DNA of 64,000 bases from Rhabditoides inermis (GCA_963966185.1 CAWZYM010000021.1:1-64000), one strand, 5' to 3'; shown: positions 32,508 through 46,004, numbered from the stretch's first letter. Made by a program: numbers and translations. Notes: a model not told the origin generated them from the letters alone.

Positions 32508-32671
32508 GGCTTGCAGGCATCCGAAAGGACAAGTACCCGAAGGAGCCGTCTCGCGTGCGAGTCACCGACTTCTTTGGTTCGAAGCGGATGATGCGCTATC
32601 TGCAGGAGGAGATCGAGTTGGATGGAGAGTGGAGTGTCGACGCCATTCTCGGCACTACGACGAATGTATAA
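31638..32671 (+). CDS. PIG-K/GPI8, GPI transamidase catalytic subunit, lacking N-terminal exons
   Basis: Exons read [15 protein letters not shown], then [33 protein letters not shown], and then [18 protein letters not shown]. They continue with [15 protein letters not shown], then [20 protein letters not shown], to the stop at 32669-32671. This is caspase-like C13 family GPI8, which cleaves the C-terminal signal and attaches GPI anchors in the ER. The catalytic His (GHGGD) and Cys (ADSC) are both present. The usual N-terminal part (signal peptide and the first strands with WAVLV and FWFNYRH) is not found upstream, where an antisense gene begins instead. So the gene is truncated at its 5' end, or has a very long first intron. 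The final exon follows a (GA)n intron at 32455-32502. Confidence 0.85.
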
Positions 32672-32894
32672 ATTTATTTTATCAAGGCTTTCTCTCACTG
32701 TGATACGGTTTCGCATGTACTTACGCTGCTCTTTTGAATTGTAAATATGTTCGCAATAAACTTGTCTAGTCTAGTGGAAGTGTTTATTTGAATCATAAAC
32801 TATGCAAATCAACAACGAGACTAACGATACAACTAAACTATATAGCGAACTACATAACAATAACAAAAAAAACTATTATACAATGGTTTTCGTG

Positions 32895-34228
32895 TTACAT
32901 GCTGCGGGTATACCCGGTGAGAGTGGTCTTTCCAACAGCGGCTCCGAACAGTGTCTGCGAGGTGCAATGCGTGATGTTGACATGGACGTAGTCTCCGGGT
33001 CGGAACACGTCCTCTCCCTGCCTGTTCTCGACTATCACCTTGGTGCCTCCGTCGGCGCGTCCCACCACCGCAGACTCGCTCCTCTTGCTGCGGCCCTCCA
33101 CCAACACCAGCTGACTGCTGCCCACCAGGGACTCGTTGAGGCGGAGTGCGCCCTCGCGGAACGCCGCAGCCAGCTCCTCGTGGCGGCGACGCTTCACGTC
33201 CTCCGGCACGTCGTCGACGAGACGGTAGTCGGCGCGCGTCTTCTGAACGGGAGATGAGAGAGGAGGTGATATATGCAAGCAAATAGAGATGGATAATGAA
33301 CAGACTCACAGATCGCATCGAGTAGGGGAAGACGTAGCAGAACGAGTATCCCACGCGGCGGATCAGATCCACCGTCAGCTGGTGAGCCTCCTCCGTCTCA
33401 CCGCAGAAACCCGCGATGAAGTCCGACGTGAGGTGCACGTCTGAACAGAACAATGTTTCAGAACCTAGCCGCTTAAGTAGCGGTCAGTCTCTGCAAACTA
33501 CTGCCAAAATGCCTTCCAACTATCTCCGAAATGCCTAGCAAAACGCCTTCCAACTTGCTTTCCAATTACTCTCAACTACCTCCGAAATGCCCCCAACCAC
33601 TTCAAACTACTTGCGAATGCCCTCCAACTATTTCGAACTACTTCGAAAACGGGTTTCGAAGAGACTGACCACGCCTTTAGCAATCAGGACAGAAGCATTG
33701 ACTGACCGGGAATGACGGCGCGGATATGGTCGACGAGTCGGAGGTAGGTGTCTCGCGTGTAGCCGCGGCCCATCCGCTCCAGCGTGGCGTCGTCGCCAGA
33801 CTGCGCCGGCAGATGCAGCTGGTTGCAGATGTTCGCACGCTCGCGGATCAGAGAGATCACCTGGAGAGGGTAAGTTGACGGGTGAGGGGAGAGAGAAGAG
33901 ATGAACACATACTTACCTCCATGGGGAAGTCCTTCGGATGGGGTGAGGTGAACCGGATGCGCATCTCGGGATCGATGCGCGAGATCTCGTCGAGGAGGGT
34001 GAGAAAGGCGCGGCCGCCGTGCTTGGCGCGGTACACGGTCGAGAAGCCGGCCACCGTACCCGTCTCCGGCGCCGCCCCAACCACAAACTGCGAGTCGCTC
34101 TTGTCGCGATAGCTGTTCACGTTCTGACCCAGAAGAACCACTTGCTTCACGCCCTGCATGGAGGAATGAAAGATTGAGATTGAGATTGAGAGAGAGAGAG
34201 AGGGGGGAGGGAAAGTTGAAGTTAGAGT

Positions 34229-34263
<35 letters not shown>

Positions 34264-35471
34264 GACAGAGACAGTTAGAGCGAGTGATGAGAGTGAGAGA
34301 GAGAGGGTGAGAGGGTGAGTGAGAGAATCGTACCTGATCGGAGAGCGCACGGACTTCATCGATGATGGAGTCGATGGCTCGACTGCGCTCGCGTCCGCGC
34401 GTCAATGGCACGACGCAGTATGTGCACATGTTGTCGCATCCGCGCATGATGGATACGAACGCGCTCTTGGCGGATGGGTCGACGCGCACCGGAGTCACGT
34501 CCGCGTACGTCTCCTCGAGCGACAACTGCAAGGGAAACAATAGGCATGGAAGTGAAACAGTGGGTACCTGGACGTTGATGGCCTGTGTGCCGGATCGGGC
34601 GACTGCGAGGAGGCGGGGCAGGTCGCGGTACGCATCCGGACCGGCCACCACGTCGCACAGACCCTTCTTCGCCAGTAGGTCGTGCCGCACTCGCTCAGCC
34701 ATGCAACCTTACAATGACAATAGTGACAATAAAGATCCGGACAGTATCCTGGTGATCTGGACAATATCTTTGAAACAGTCCTGTCAAAATGTTTTCGAAA
34801 AAGAGAACAGATTCGAAGAAACGAACCACCATTTAAATTACTCACCCAGAACTCCGACCGTCTGTGCACGATTCGACGAGGCGACGTTGCGAATGCGCTT
34901 CAGCTCGCGCCACACCTTCTCCTCAGCGCCCTCGCGAATAGAACACGTCATCAGCAGCACCACGTCTGCCTGAATATATCAGCATATCATAAACGACCAG
35001 GGATGCCTACGTCGTTGAGCTCCTCGGTCTCAATGTAGCCGTTCGAGGTGACGAGAGAGCGAACCACTTCCATGTCATTCACATTCATCTGACAGCCATA
35101 GGTCACGAATTTCACTGAAAGTCATTATTGATCTAGTCGAATGTTAAGAATGCAGCACCTTTGCGACCCTCTCCATGGTAATCTTCGGGTCGGAGATACG
35201 AATCGCTTTCCTCCTGCTTCGGAATCACTTTCGGCAGCCTCTTCCGCTGCTCGCGACCGATGAAGTCAGACAGGCCCGGACCATCTGCACCACTAATATA
35301 CAACACGGATATACTTGAAACCATACCCTTGGGGAGTGTTCTTGATCGTTTCGGAGTCGCGGATGCGGTAGATGGCTGATCGGCTGCCGATGTGGGGTTC
35401 GGAACCGCAGCACAAAAGCGGCGAATGACATGAGAACATGTATTTAACAAAGGTCGCGTTGATATGTTCAT
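32895..35471 (-). CDS. CDK5RAP1-like radical SAM tRNA methylthiotransferase
   Basis: ATG at 35471 gives a basic, acid-free N terminus ([19 protein letters not shown]), a likely mitochondrial presequence. The MTTase N-domain follows with three cluster Cys in [22 protein letters not shown] and GCMAERV. The radical SAM core carries CDNMCTYC and later [47 protein letters not shown] and [20 protein letters not shown] domain ends at the stop 32895 ([19 protein letters not shown]). Homologues convert i6A37 to ms2i6A37 in mitochondrial tRNAs. All expected Cys ligands are visible and the length is normal. Introns are short apart from one near 34150-34330 with GA runs and one holding an inverted-repeat element at 33482-33670. 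It converges on PIG-K and diverges from the DBHS gene. Confidence 0.92.
33482..33670. mobile_element. MITE-like element with TIR GGTCAGTCTCT in an intron
   Basis: The ends GGTCAGTCTCT (33482-33492) and AGAGACTGACC (33660-33670) are perfect inverted repeats. The interior is a degenerate tandem repeat of about 28 bp (ACTACTTCCGAAATGCCCTCC-like). A related half copy, in opposite orientation and with GGTCAGTCTTC, lies at about 13880-13975 in a leishmanolysin intron. No target duplication is evident. Confidence 0.7.
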
Positions 35472-35957
35472 CGTCGACGGTCCTGAGCTGAATTATTGAA
35501 TAAATTACAATAAAAAACAACAACAAAATTTAAAGAAACCGTATCCGTTTGAACAGAAATATAGTATAAAAATAATTCACAACTAAACACTACCAATAAT
35601 TTTGAAATTGCGCGGTTGCTCATGTTGGCAGGTACGGTAGTGGCCAGTCGATACGAGCGATAGACTGCGGCTAGACGAGAGAGGCAGACAGTGAGAGGGT
35701 CAGCAGCAAGCAGGGGTCGATTTGGCGTTCGCATCATCATCGCCGCCTGTTCGTTTCGTTCGCGTTTGTGTCGTTACAAACGGCGTTAGTTACTTTTATT
35801 GTAGAATTCTTTCTGTTGTCCTAATTTTATACAGCTCACTTTTTCAATTAGGCGTTATCACCTCTTATGCGATTTGATGTATGGTCTGCTCCGCTCAGCT
35901 ATGCTACAATTTCACAACATATATCTATATAATCGGTTATTGTTTTCAGAGCTATTG
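35472..35957. promoter_or_regulatory. Shared upstream region of two divergent genes
   Basis: The CDK5RAP1-like start (35471, -) and the DBHS start (35958, +) are 486 bp apart, so both promoters should lie here. A TTTTCAG acceptor at 35944-35950, eight bases before the DBHS ATG, fits a splice or trans-splice acceptor. A short minus-strand frame in the interval could be 5' UTR. Confidence 0.4.
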
Positions 35958-38900
35958 ATGTCTGATCGTCGTGGAGGTGGCGGAGGAGGAGGCGGCGGCA
36001 GGGGACGCGACGAGCGTCGTCCTCCCGCACGCGATGACCGGGACCGTGGACGCCACGACGACAGGTACGCTTCCTTTTCCATTCTTCAGAATCTTGTTTA
36101 ACATTTGGTTTGCATCTTTACATTGTTTGTTGTTTTGTTACTGTTTCTATTTCAAAACTTTTTCGTCATAGCGGTAGAGCATCGTGTTGATGACGTGGGC
36201 TGGGGTGTACGGTTGGTGTTGAAGGGCTTGCCGAAAGCCGAGCGTCAACGTCGTCATGTTAAAGATATTCATTTTGTAACTGTGACTTTTAGTAAACACA
36301 AGTTTCATCGAAATGGTTTAAGGCTATAATTTAATGGGGTAGTTTATTAATACTAATAACTAATTTGTAGTTTTATGATGGATGAAATCTAGGATGTTTT
36401 TGATGATTGAATATTGCGTATACTGTTTTGTTTATTTTACTGTTGTTTTATGTGTTGTTAGGTTCATTTTTAGTAATACTTTTGATAGGTCGCGTTCTCG
36501 TCATGACAGTACTTCTCGTCATCCCGGCAACGGCCTCAGTGGTGGACCCGGTGGTGGTCACTTCCAGGGAGGCGGCCTCCACCGTGGTGGCCAGAGTAAC
36601 TTCTCTGGACAGGCGTTCTCAGAGCAGGAACTTATGACCGAGCTTCCTAAGAAAAAGTTCACGGGTCGCTGCCGTCTGTTTGTGGGAAATATGCCAAGTG
36701 AGGTGAAGGATGAGGAGTTGAAGAAGATGTTCGAGCCTTTCGGAGAGATTGCCGAGTGCTACCTATCTGGCAAGGGATTCGCCTTTCTGCGACTGGTGTG
36801 TTTTTGTTTTCCCTGTTTTCATCTTGATTGCAACCGGTTAACCTGACTATCACAACACGTGTTACCGTCATCGTGTTCTCTGTGACTTCATCTGCGTAAA
36901 CCCGATACACTGCTCTAATACATACCGATACACAAGTACATAGAATACTTATCTTGCATCAATATGGAATGGGAAATACCGTACGTACTTGCATCTAAAC
37001 CCTAAACGGCCTACACTGATCCTACCATCTCCCCTATCAATGCATTACCATGCTACCAACCGTTCTACATGTTATGTACAAAATCACTGTATCGGGGAAC
37101 TTACTGTCACCATTCACGTGTTGTATCTAGGTTGCCGGTTGCAGTCAGATGTTGTTTTTTTTTTGTTTTTAAACTAACATTGCTCTTTCTGTGCAGGACA
37201 CTCGTGCTCACGCGGAAATCGCTAAGGAGGCGATTGATGGTCGCATTATCCACGGCCGCCAGGTGCGCGTCCGCTTCGCGGTGCACGGTGCTGCTCTTCG
37301 TGTGAAGGAACTGAGCCCGACTGTGTCGAACGAGATGCTCTACCATGCGTTCTCGCACTTTGGAGAAGTGGAGCGTGCTGTACATATTGTCGATGAGAAG
37401 GGTCGCCCTACGGGGGAGGGAATCGTCGAGTTTGAGCGCAAGCCGTCTGCCAATGAAGCCATGAACGCCGTCAAGGAGAAGGTCTTCTTGCTGACTGCGT
37501 GCGTTACCGAGAGGGGTTATATTGAAATTGTATTCATTAGTTGCTTGTAGTAGCCCGAAGCCCTTGACTGTGGAGATTTTGGAGCCGAGGGACGAGGACG
37601 ACGGTTTGCAGGAGAAGATGATTCCGCGCACCATGCAGCTGCAGAAGTACGTTAGACGGGTTATAGGGAAATGCAGTTTTTGTCACATCTCATAATATGG
37701 GCAGTACTTTTCATTTGTGATTGATTTTTTAGAGGATTTATTTGGACAAAGTCGCTTTCGTTCTCTTCAGAGTTTTTCAATGAATCTCTGCGCAGAGTAA
37801 TTGAAATTAGAAAAAAAAACTTTCTTTAGTACAATTTTGGACACATCTTTCAAAATATAACATTTACAATATATGGTGGAGTGACATAAACACTCTTGTA
37901 ACTAGCACTAGAATTGTCAACTATGTGACATCGTAGATGGGGTCTACTGAGCATGCTACGATTCCCACTTTGCAATGTGTTGTTGTTAGGGAGCGTGAGA
38001 TGGGACCTCGTTTCCCTGCGCCGAACAGCTTCGAGTATGTGTATGGCATGAAGTGGAAGGAGTTGTACGAGTTGGAGCGTACGCGTCGCGAGCAGCTCGA
38101 AAATGAGCTCCGCGAGAATCGTCGCCGCCTCGAGGCCGACATGGAACTCGCCTATCAGGACTACCAGGCTCAGATGCTTAGGGAAGGTGCGTTTGCAAAT
38201 ATGGTTCAATTCTGCATGATGCATTGTTCACACAATAAATGGTTTACAGTTATGCATACGATACAACGCAACTTGATGTCATTAGCACATCCCTAACGTT
38301 TGTCCTATTGCTATTGATACGTTTAACACAACACCACTTGATGTTTAAGTGAAAACACATTATTCCGATCATGTTGTCTTTAATCCCAATGATTAGTCGT
38401 CGTTAGGTGCAACTCCGACTGCTGTACAAACTAATAACTATACATTGTTCGAAGGCGACCGCGGTCGAAAGAAGACGCGTCGTACTAGCCTGTTCTCGCG
38501 CGTCTGATCTTTTGTTCTATCGCCCACTAGTCCTTGTTGTCAATTAGCGCAACCGCAAATCATATATCATGCGACAACTTTTTATCTAGTTCTACTTGAC
38601 ATTTAGAACGAACGTGATTATGTTGTAACATATTTATGAGACATCGTGTTGTACGAAGAGCGAGAGTGATATCATCTGTCCAGAGAGTCATAGAAATTTG
38701 GTTTGTGCAACCATGTTTCTTTTTTTCGTTTGTCCAATAGTTGTTATCCAACTGTTTAACTCCGCTAACATTTGTATTTGCAGATCTGCAGCGTCGTCAG
38801 CAGGAGCTGGAGCGTCTTGAGGCGGCTCGCCGTGAGAGGATGGGCATGATGGGAGGAGGAGGCCCGGGAGGACCGCCTTTCGGGGGAGCTGCACCGCCGT

Positions 38901-39850
38901 CCAGTGAGTATTACGGTATCATTTGTTAATGCGTAGTACCTACTGCCTTCATGTTTCTCAATCAATCATTTATCCAGAATCGCTATGTCCTGACTATACA
39001 ACAAGTACATACGGTACACCACAAGGGCTAAGCGCTGGTAGAAACACGGTTTAGCAACGGGGATGGTAGGGTCGAAGGTCGCAAGTCGATATTAGATCGA
39101 TATTCAGTCGATTATCATTCGATTTCCTTTCCATAATCCACTAGAATCAGATACCATTATAGACGATAGTGGAGCTCCGGGTGTTCCTTTTCTTCCATTA
39201 TAATCCACAATAGTAACTCCGCGGGCTAGGAAGACAACGTTCTCATGAGCTATTCCCTGCCTTGCTCAAGGGTACTGGGGGAAGATCATTTCGACCCGAC
39301 CGCGCGATGCGAGAGAGGAAGAAATAATAATCCATGTTTCTCAATATTAACTTTTTCAGTGGGATACGGAGGCCCGCCTCAGCAGATGATGGGAGGACAT
39401 GGTGGACCCGGCGGGCCAGGAGGGCCGGGAGGACCTCCTCCGTTCGGGCACATGGGACCGGGTGGCCCTGGAGGACCTGGAGGTCTGCATGGTGGGCCGC
39501 ATGGTGGTCCGGGCGGTCCTAGTGGGCCAGGAGGCCCCGGCGGACCTTCCCCTCAGCGCGGAGGACCTGGTGCACCGAACATGATCGAGGGAGTGCAGCG
39601 TCTTCTACAGATCTTCAAGAACGAGCCGTCGCAGATCCCGAACTTGGCTGCTCTTGCGGGTGGGCCGAACGGACCGGGCGGGCCTGGAGGACCTGGTGGG
39701 CCGGGAGGACCGCCTCACCACATGATGGGAGGACCCGGAGGACCGATGGATGTGCCGCAGTGGCAGCAGCAGGGTGGGCCCTACGGAGGGCCACCACAGG
39801 GATACCGCGGAGGCCCCAACGACTACCCGCCTGAGAAGAGGAGGAGATAA
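35958..39850 (+). CDS. DBHS family RNA-binding protein (NONO/PSPC1/SFPQ type)
   Basis: Exons: 35958-36064, 36489-36795, 37197-37498, 37554-37646, 37991-38186, 38784-38903 and 39360-39850. A Gly/Arg/Asp-rich N terminus (MSDRRGGGGGGGG) precedes RRM1 (CRLFVGNMPSEVKDEELKKM, GKGFAFLRL). RRM2 follows (LRVKELSPTVSNEMLYHAF, GIVEFERK), then a NOPS-like segment (PLTVEILEPRDEDDGL) and a long charged coiled coil (YELERTRREQLENELRENRR). The Gly/Pro-rich tail ends KRRR. The RRM-RRM-NOPS-coil order defines the DBHS family, nuclear factors for splicing, RNA retention and paraspeckle-like bodies. The basic tail is a probable nuclear signal. Two introns exceed 400 bp and one carries a dispersed repeat. Confidence 0.93.
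39240..39330 (-). repeat. Inverted dispersed copy of part of the 11.0 kb composite repeat
   Basis: CTTGCTCAAGG...GGGGGAAGATCATTT...CGCGCGATGCGAGAGAG is the reverse complement of about 11030-11092. It lies in the last intron of the DBHS gene. Confidence 0.75.
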
Positions 39851-39957
39851 ATGGATAAGAAACTGGCATGCAATGCTATCATTGAAGTTTTATAATCTTT
39901 CTCTTTAATCTTTTTTGTCACGTGGTATAATATATTTTGCTACTTTAGCAGCACTAT

Positions 39958-41727
39958 TTATCGTCTTTTGTATTCTTTTATAAACGTTGTGATAATACTC
40001 GTATTCTTATTGATTGCAACAGTAGTATTTGGAGTTTGTCGCTTTTCTGCACTTTCCTCTTGCGCATGAGTTGTCGTTCCAACCAACACATCGGAGTAGG
40101 GTTCCTTCTTCGTCTGCGATGGCTTCTCTGAAACAGTGATTGTATGGATGTATATTGGGTGTGTTCTCACTTGCACTGTTCATTTTCAACTGGATGAGGG
40201 CAACATGCAGATGAACCGTCGAGGAGTGTAGTGCAGACCAGGTTGTCAGGACACGCGGATGGGTCCGACCGAACGCATCTAGACAACATCGTTTCGGATG
40301 GAGAATGAAACGACTTACTGTTGTGGTTTGCCAGTTGTCTTGTCCACGAGTGGTGTGTCACCCTCGGGACAAGTGAATACCTGCACTGCATGACAGCAGT
40401 AGAATGGCAGATCGCGAGCTGAAAATAAAAGATGATATGTGGATGTGAATCGCATGGTAACCTGGTAGCACATCGGTTTCTTTGGATGAGTCGTCGGCAG
40501 CATGCAGGCAGTGGGTGTCTTCTGGGCACGAGCCGTCGCCTGGAAGGAAGGGTATGAGAGATGGAGGGGGAGAGAGACACCCTACCAGGCAGGCACTTGC
40601 GCGGTCGCTTGGTCGTCTCGTCGACGTGTGGCAGCACGCACTTCTGCTCGGGGCGACAGCACACGTGTCGCGCGCCGCCCGACGACTCACCCGAACCTGG
40701 AATCATTGATTAGTATGTATGCAGTCTTGACTAACTTGAATACCATTTACCATTCCTTATTCTACTGAATAGCTGCATTGAACCTAGTCATGGTGTGATA
40801 GATACTGTAGCTTTAGACGTACCTCTCGTGCATAGGTGTGTGTCGGGGCAGTTGCCGGGCACTCCGAGGCTGCACACGCGGGGCCGGCCCGACTCTCGCA
40901 GTGTGCTCATACCATGCGGACACTCCAGCGGAGACGTGCAGCACACGCTTTCCTAAAAACGAGTCGATAAGGAACTTTTTTCGTGGTCGGATAGTTTGTT
41001 TTCAAATAGTACACAAAACATGTGTGTGCTGACCATGTTGTCAGCTACTTGGCACGAGTATCCGGACGGACAGGGTGTGTCAGCACTGCATCGCACCGCC
41101 CGCTGCAGAGAGTCGCGATAGAGGATACTCTCCGCCGAGGGACACAGCGGGTCGGCACGACAGCACACGGCGGTGTAGGGAGAACTGCAAGGGGAGGTGG
41201 GGGAGGGAGGGAGAGAGGGTGAAGATAGGAAAAGAGACGTACAACGGTAGGGGAGGGGACATGAGTTGTGAATGGAGATTCAAGGGTATGAAGAAGGGAG
41301 AGACTGCATGGTGGTTGAAGGACGTTATACCTTTTCACACAGCTGTATCCGATGGGACAGCCGTCCTTCTTCTTCGCGTCGCACAGTTGTGGCTGACCGG
41401 TGTACTCGTTGTGGTGAGGTTCCTCGCCTCCCGGACAGCTACCTGAGAAAGAAGGATGTTAAGAGAGAGAGAGAGTCAGAGGGAGAGAAAGACACGCTCA
41501 CCGATACAGTAGTCTGCGCACTGCTCCACACTGGCGAACATGTTGGTGTGCTCTCCGATACAGGGTGGATCCTGCACTCTCTCGCACGCTCCCGCGCGAT
41601 GATCGAACGTCCATGTCTCCGCCAAAGTCTCACCCCTGCACCCGCCGGCCCGCCGCTCCAGCGGAGACCCGCAGATCGCCTCTCAACCATCTCTTTCCCC
41701 CCATCTATTTCCCCCCATCTCTCTCTT

Positions 41728-41761
<34 letters not shown>

Positions 41762-42207
41762 GCTCTCTCTCTCCCTCTCTCGCAATGTTCGCATTGGTTC
41801 ACCGCCGCGCAACAATTTGCACAGCGGGGGCGAGGAGGCGTTTTTCCAGCGGTGACTCGACAATGGAATGAATGTGTGATGATGGTTCTCGGTCGGTTGC
41901 CCCGCGCGCGGTCTTTCAATGCTTCACCCTACACCACCCAAGCAATTACTCGTTTCGCGGAATTTTACTCGGTAATGCATGTTGCATGTAGTCTGATTTT
42001 CCAAGTAATTGTCTGTGTCTATTTCGGAGCGTGATAGTCATAATGAGTGCTTAGTACTTACCCTTGCTGGGACAGCATGCGCCCTCTCTCTTGCCGCCGC
42101 CCGCTGTACAGGTGTGGTTGCGGGGACACTGTCCGTCACTGCGACAGAGGGCGGCGCGAGACGGAGCGAACCGATCCGAGGCCGGCACGCCGCGCGGACA
42201 CGTCACT

Positions 42208-42245
<38 letters not shown>

Positions 42246-43356
42246 CTCTCTCACCTTCCGTGGCGCAGTACTGCATGCACTGTCCGTGCGAGTGGAAGTT
42301 GTTCTCTCCTCCCCCGCATCCGGTGTATGAGAATGGCCGGCACAGGTTGGCTGTCCAGTCGAAGTAGTACCTGGTCTGTGGGGCGACCCCGCACGCAGAC
42401 CCCGTCTGCACACTCTGCTGACACACCCGCTCTCAAAGTGAACTGGTGTGAGTGTGTCCGCTACTTTTTCATGTTTCTCTACGCCTTTGACTATTCTCTA
42501 TGTTACTCATTTCGCCAAAACAGAAGATGAAATTATTTAAAAGGAAACGAACCTGGTTTCATACAGCACACGCTGCTCATGCCGCGGCCGATGCACTCGT
42601 GAGTAGCGGGGCATGGCACCTGGAGACGAACTCTCTCTCTCTCTTTCTCTTTCTCTCTCTCCCTCTCCCCCTCTCTCTCTCTCTCTCCTCACCCTCTCGC
42701 CGTCGCACCGCTTGATGTTTCCCGCAAAGTCCATGAGAGGAGCGCCCGGACGGCAAGCGGCTGAAATAGAGTGATTGACTCATGAACCTATTCTTCTCCA
42801 CAATATCTTGTGTTACAATACCCACCGAGACTGCGACATCCGTCGAGGCACTCTGCCGCGCTCGCGAACCTCAATCGGGCTGGTGAGGAAAAAGGAGCAG
42901 TGCTCTTCGAAGGTGTTTCGAGGGAAGTTGCACACTAATTGCTACCTGTTCATGTTGCCTCCGCATCCGTGGAATTCGAACTCGCGACACTCGCCCGCCT
43001 CGTTCTCGAAGTACCACGCCTATGAGAGGGAGCGATTCGGAAGCTTTATCCAGCAATCCAGTATCTTTCACATAGTCAACTATGTTTTACTCCATGGATC
43101 TGGTTTCTGAGAGCATTGCCGATTTCATTTATGGCTTTCGCCTTGTCACAGATGAAAACATATGAATGTGTTATTCAGCGATCACCTGTGAAGCGCCTGC
43201 GATTCCGCACGCGTAGCCCACGTCCTTCGGCAGACGGCAGACCACACCTTGGAGGACGGCTCTCGATTTCCCATGAATACCTCATAGCTTACCTCCAAGC
43301 TCGGCAGTCGTCACAACAACAATCGAACAGTGTAGTAATATAACTATGCGGAACAT
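39958..43356 (-). CDS. Secreted multidomain Kunitz / lustrin Cys-rich protein
   Basis: ATG at 43356 gives the signal peptide MFRIVILLHCSIVVVTTAE. Kunitz domain 1 (about 43270-42830) shows VVCRLPKDVGYACGIAG, WYFENEAGECREFEFHGCGG and AAECLDGCRS. A lustrin-type repeat (CDGERV...CPATHECIGRG...CC) follows, then Kunitz 2 (SACGVAPQ, YYFDWTANLCRPFSYTGCGG, CMQYC). Next are another lustrin repeat (CPRGVPASDRFAP), Kunitz 3 (ETWTFDHRAGACERV, ADYCIG, about 41660-41510), and a run of at least five lustrin repeats (for example CPGGEEPHHNEYTG, LCDAKKKDGCPIGYSC, CPSGYSC, CPDTHLC, CPDNLVC). A Thr/Lys-rich tail ends at 39958. Such proteins are extracellular protease inhibitors or cuticle components. Some intron borders are inferred. 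Its end lies 107 bp from that of the DBHS gene (convergent). Confidence 0.85.
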
Positions 43357-43429
43357 CGCGAATCGATTGTAAAAGGAAGTGACCGCTTCGCACGGGTCAC
43401 TCGCGTAAGCAAACCGAGCTTGATCCGCT

Positions 43430-43432
<3 letters not shown>

Positions 43433-43492
<60 letters not shown>
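43433..43492. repeat. (CT)n microsatellite, about 60 bp
   Basis: A perfect CT run just upstream (in gene orientation) of the Kunitz/lustrin gene start. Confidence 0.95.
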
Positions 43493-43497
<5 letters not shown>

Positions 43498-44161
43498 CAA
43501 TGACTCGACTCGACACAGTCATTTCCTTGTTGCGCAGAATGTGAACCTCTTGAAGGTTGAAATGTGATAGCCAATTCTCTCTTCTCTTCCCGATTCTGGA
43601 ACGCACGTTTTCCGTCGGATGGGCCAATGCCTTTTAATGAATACGTAATGAAAGTCGGGATTGGGTCGGTGGCATTTGGGATTCGGCCGTCTCTCTCATA
43701 TCGTGTGTCTCCTGATCGCTGGTCATCGTCTCCCTCCTTCCTCCTTCATACCCGCAAATCCAATTCCCCCGCGCACCTTTTCAGCTCTCGTCGCGATCGT
43801 GTTTTCTTTTCAAAACATTCCCAAGAACGCCTCAGAAATCGAAACGTTGAGAGAATTCCTCCTGCGAACCTGCGCACCTGTAATTAGACATACAGGTGCT
43901 ATAGCAGCACTGTCATTATGTGGATATGTACTCATGTACGCAGTCATATTCGGTTTGTGTTAGCTCTATACTGCGGTTGTGTTGTGTGGACCCTTTGGAA
44001 GCGAAGGAATGTGCTGCATAATGTGGCAGTCCAAGAAGGAGAGAGAGAGGGAGAGAGAGAGAAGTAAAAGAAGGCTTTCCTCCTTCTCCTCTTCCCTTCC
44101 CAGTGTGCGTCGCTCCGGTGTTCGTTAGCAGCTCCTGTCAGACACTCGACCGCCACTTCTA

Positions 44162-44199
<38 letters not shown>

Positions 44200-45304
44200 T
44201 CTCCCTCTCTCTCCCTCTCCTTCTCGCTTACTCGTCTGATTTGCCAAGTATCCCTTTCATTAATGGTATATATGATACGTTAGTGAGCGATGTGTGGCTC
44301 TGGCTATGCTTGTATGTTTGTGTACATATGTAATGTATTTGTGTCTCTCCTTGGTGTTTGTCAATTATTCACCACAATCACTGACTCACTTTTCCAGACA
44401 CATTCCCTGACGCGAAACAGAGAAAGAGTGAGAAAGATAAAGACATGGATTAAAATATGAGATCGGTCTAGAAAGCTGACTCTGACTCAAAAGTTATTCT
44501 TCGAATTCGAAAGTCATCGGAGAAGGATGCAATTTCCGGTTTGCACATATCAGATGATGCATAAGTCGAGAAAATGACAGTGTATATACTTTCTTTCCCT
44601 TCTCTCTCAAGGTGATGTGCTCACCGTGAGTCCGTGAGTGTTGTGACTCGTCCTTTCTCCAGGTGCATTCACAGACTTTCCTCACTCGGTTATACTTTTG
44701 CATGTCGAATGCGGCTGCATGTGCACTCATATGTTGTTGTGTGTCTGACTCCGCACATCTCTATCCTTCCTTCCTCTCTCCCTCTCTCCCCCTCTCTTCC
44801 TCTCTCCGGTCAGAGCGATGTTGCAAATAGTAGTAGCTAGTAGCATATGGCCCCAGAGGAGAGGAGAGAGATGCGCGCATGAGTGAATTGCATTTCTTGT
44901 CGCGGAAGCGGAAGTTGCCCCTCTCTCGGACCACTCACTCGCGCATCCAATCATTGTCTATAAGTCACCCATTTCCTTATTCCAAGTGCTCTCGCTTTGT
45001 CCGTTCCATGTGCCATTCTAGCGTGTTCCACTACCTACAGAAACTCGCACAGTCTGTCCGAACCGCAAAAGCGTTTCTCGAATCTCTCTAACTTACCTCT
45101 CTCCTCTATCTACGACTTTCGTTCTTTCGAGTTAGTCTGTTCTATAATGTTGATGACCAGCGTTCACAGCCCGTACACGAGCCCTCATTGTCATTTCCTA
45201 TTCGATCCCTAAGCCCTATCCAATGTTGAGTCGGGTTCGACTGATGACAGTCCCCTCTCGCCAGACAATCACAAAGTGCGTGCTTCGTCGTTGTTTTTCA
45301 CTAC

Positions 45305-45308
<4 letters not shown>

Positions 45309-45362
<54 letters not shown>
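45309..45362. repeat. (CT)n microsatellite, about 54 bp
   Basis: A perfect CT run in intergenic DNA. Confidence 0.95.
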
Positions 45363-45366
<4 letters not shown>

Positions 45367-46004
45367 TTTTCTCTCCGCTATCCCTATCTCTCATCCTTTC
45401 TTTCTGAGCTTCACCTGCTCTTTGCCTTCGATATTATCTTATCGTAAATAATGCTAATGTAATGTAGTCTTTTCGACGAAAGCTCGAAAGACAAAAAGAA
45501 AGAAAGAATAGAAGTGTGAGGTGGCATCTATTTCTGATCCGTCCATATGTGTATAATGCGGCCAATTTATCAATGCATTTCTTTCTCAAATGTAGCTATC
45601 GCCCAACGCTCACTTTTGAGTGAGTAGAAGCGGCAAACGGGGTTGACTACAGTACTCGAGGATGAGTGAGAGTGAGAGGGCTTCTTACTTATGCCTGCGA
45701 GGTGTGTTGCCGGAGGCGGCTGGAGAGGCTCTCTCAGCTCTCAGCCCAATTTGCGTGCCTGCCACTTTTTGTGTGCTCGCTGTTCGCTCCCTTCTCCTCC
45801 CCCCACACACTCACACTCGATAATTTGATAATTAGTGACGTTGTTTTTGTCACTGTAATTTCATTTCGCTGGAGATTTCGCCTCCCTAGTATACTCGCAT
45901 TCCTGTGATGAATCTCTGTGGGTATCGTCTTGAAACTCTCCAATATGAAATACGAATATGATGCTATGTTCACTATGTAGTCGTGAGAGAAGAGAGATAG
46001 AGAG

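Noticed and set aside
32833..33453. A 206-codon minus-strand frame overlapping CDK5RAP1 exons
   Set aside because: Wrong frame of the TRAM and radical SAM exons; the real frame matches the methylthiotransferase family.
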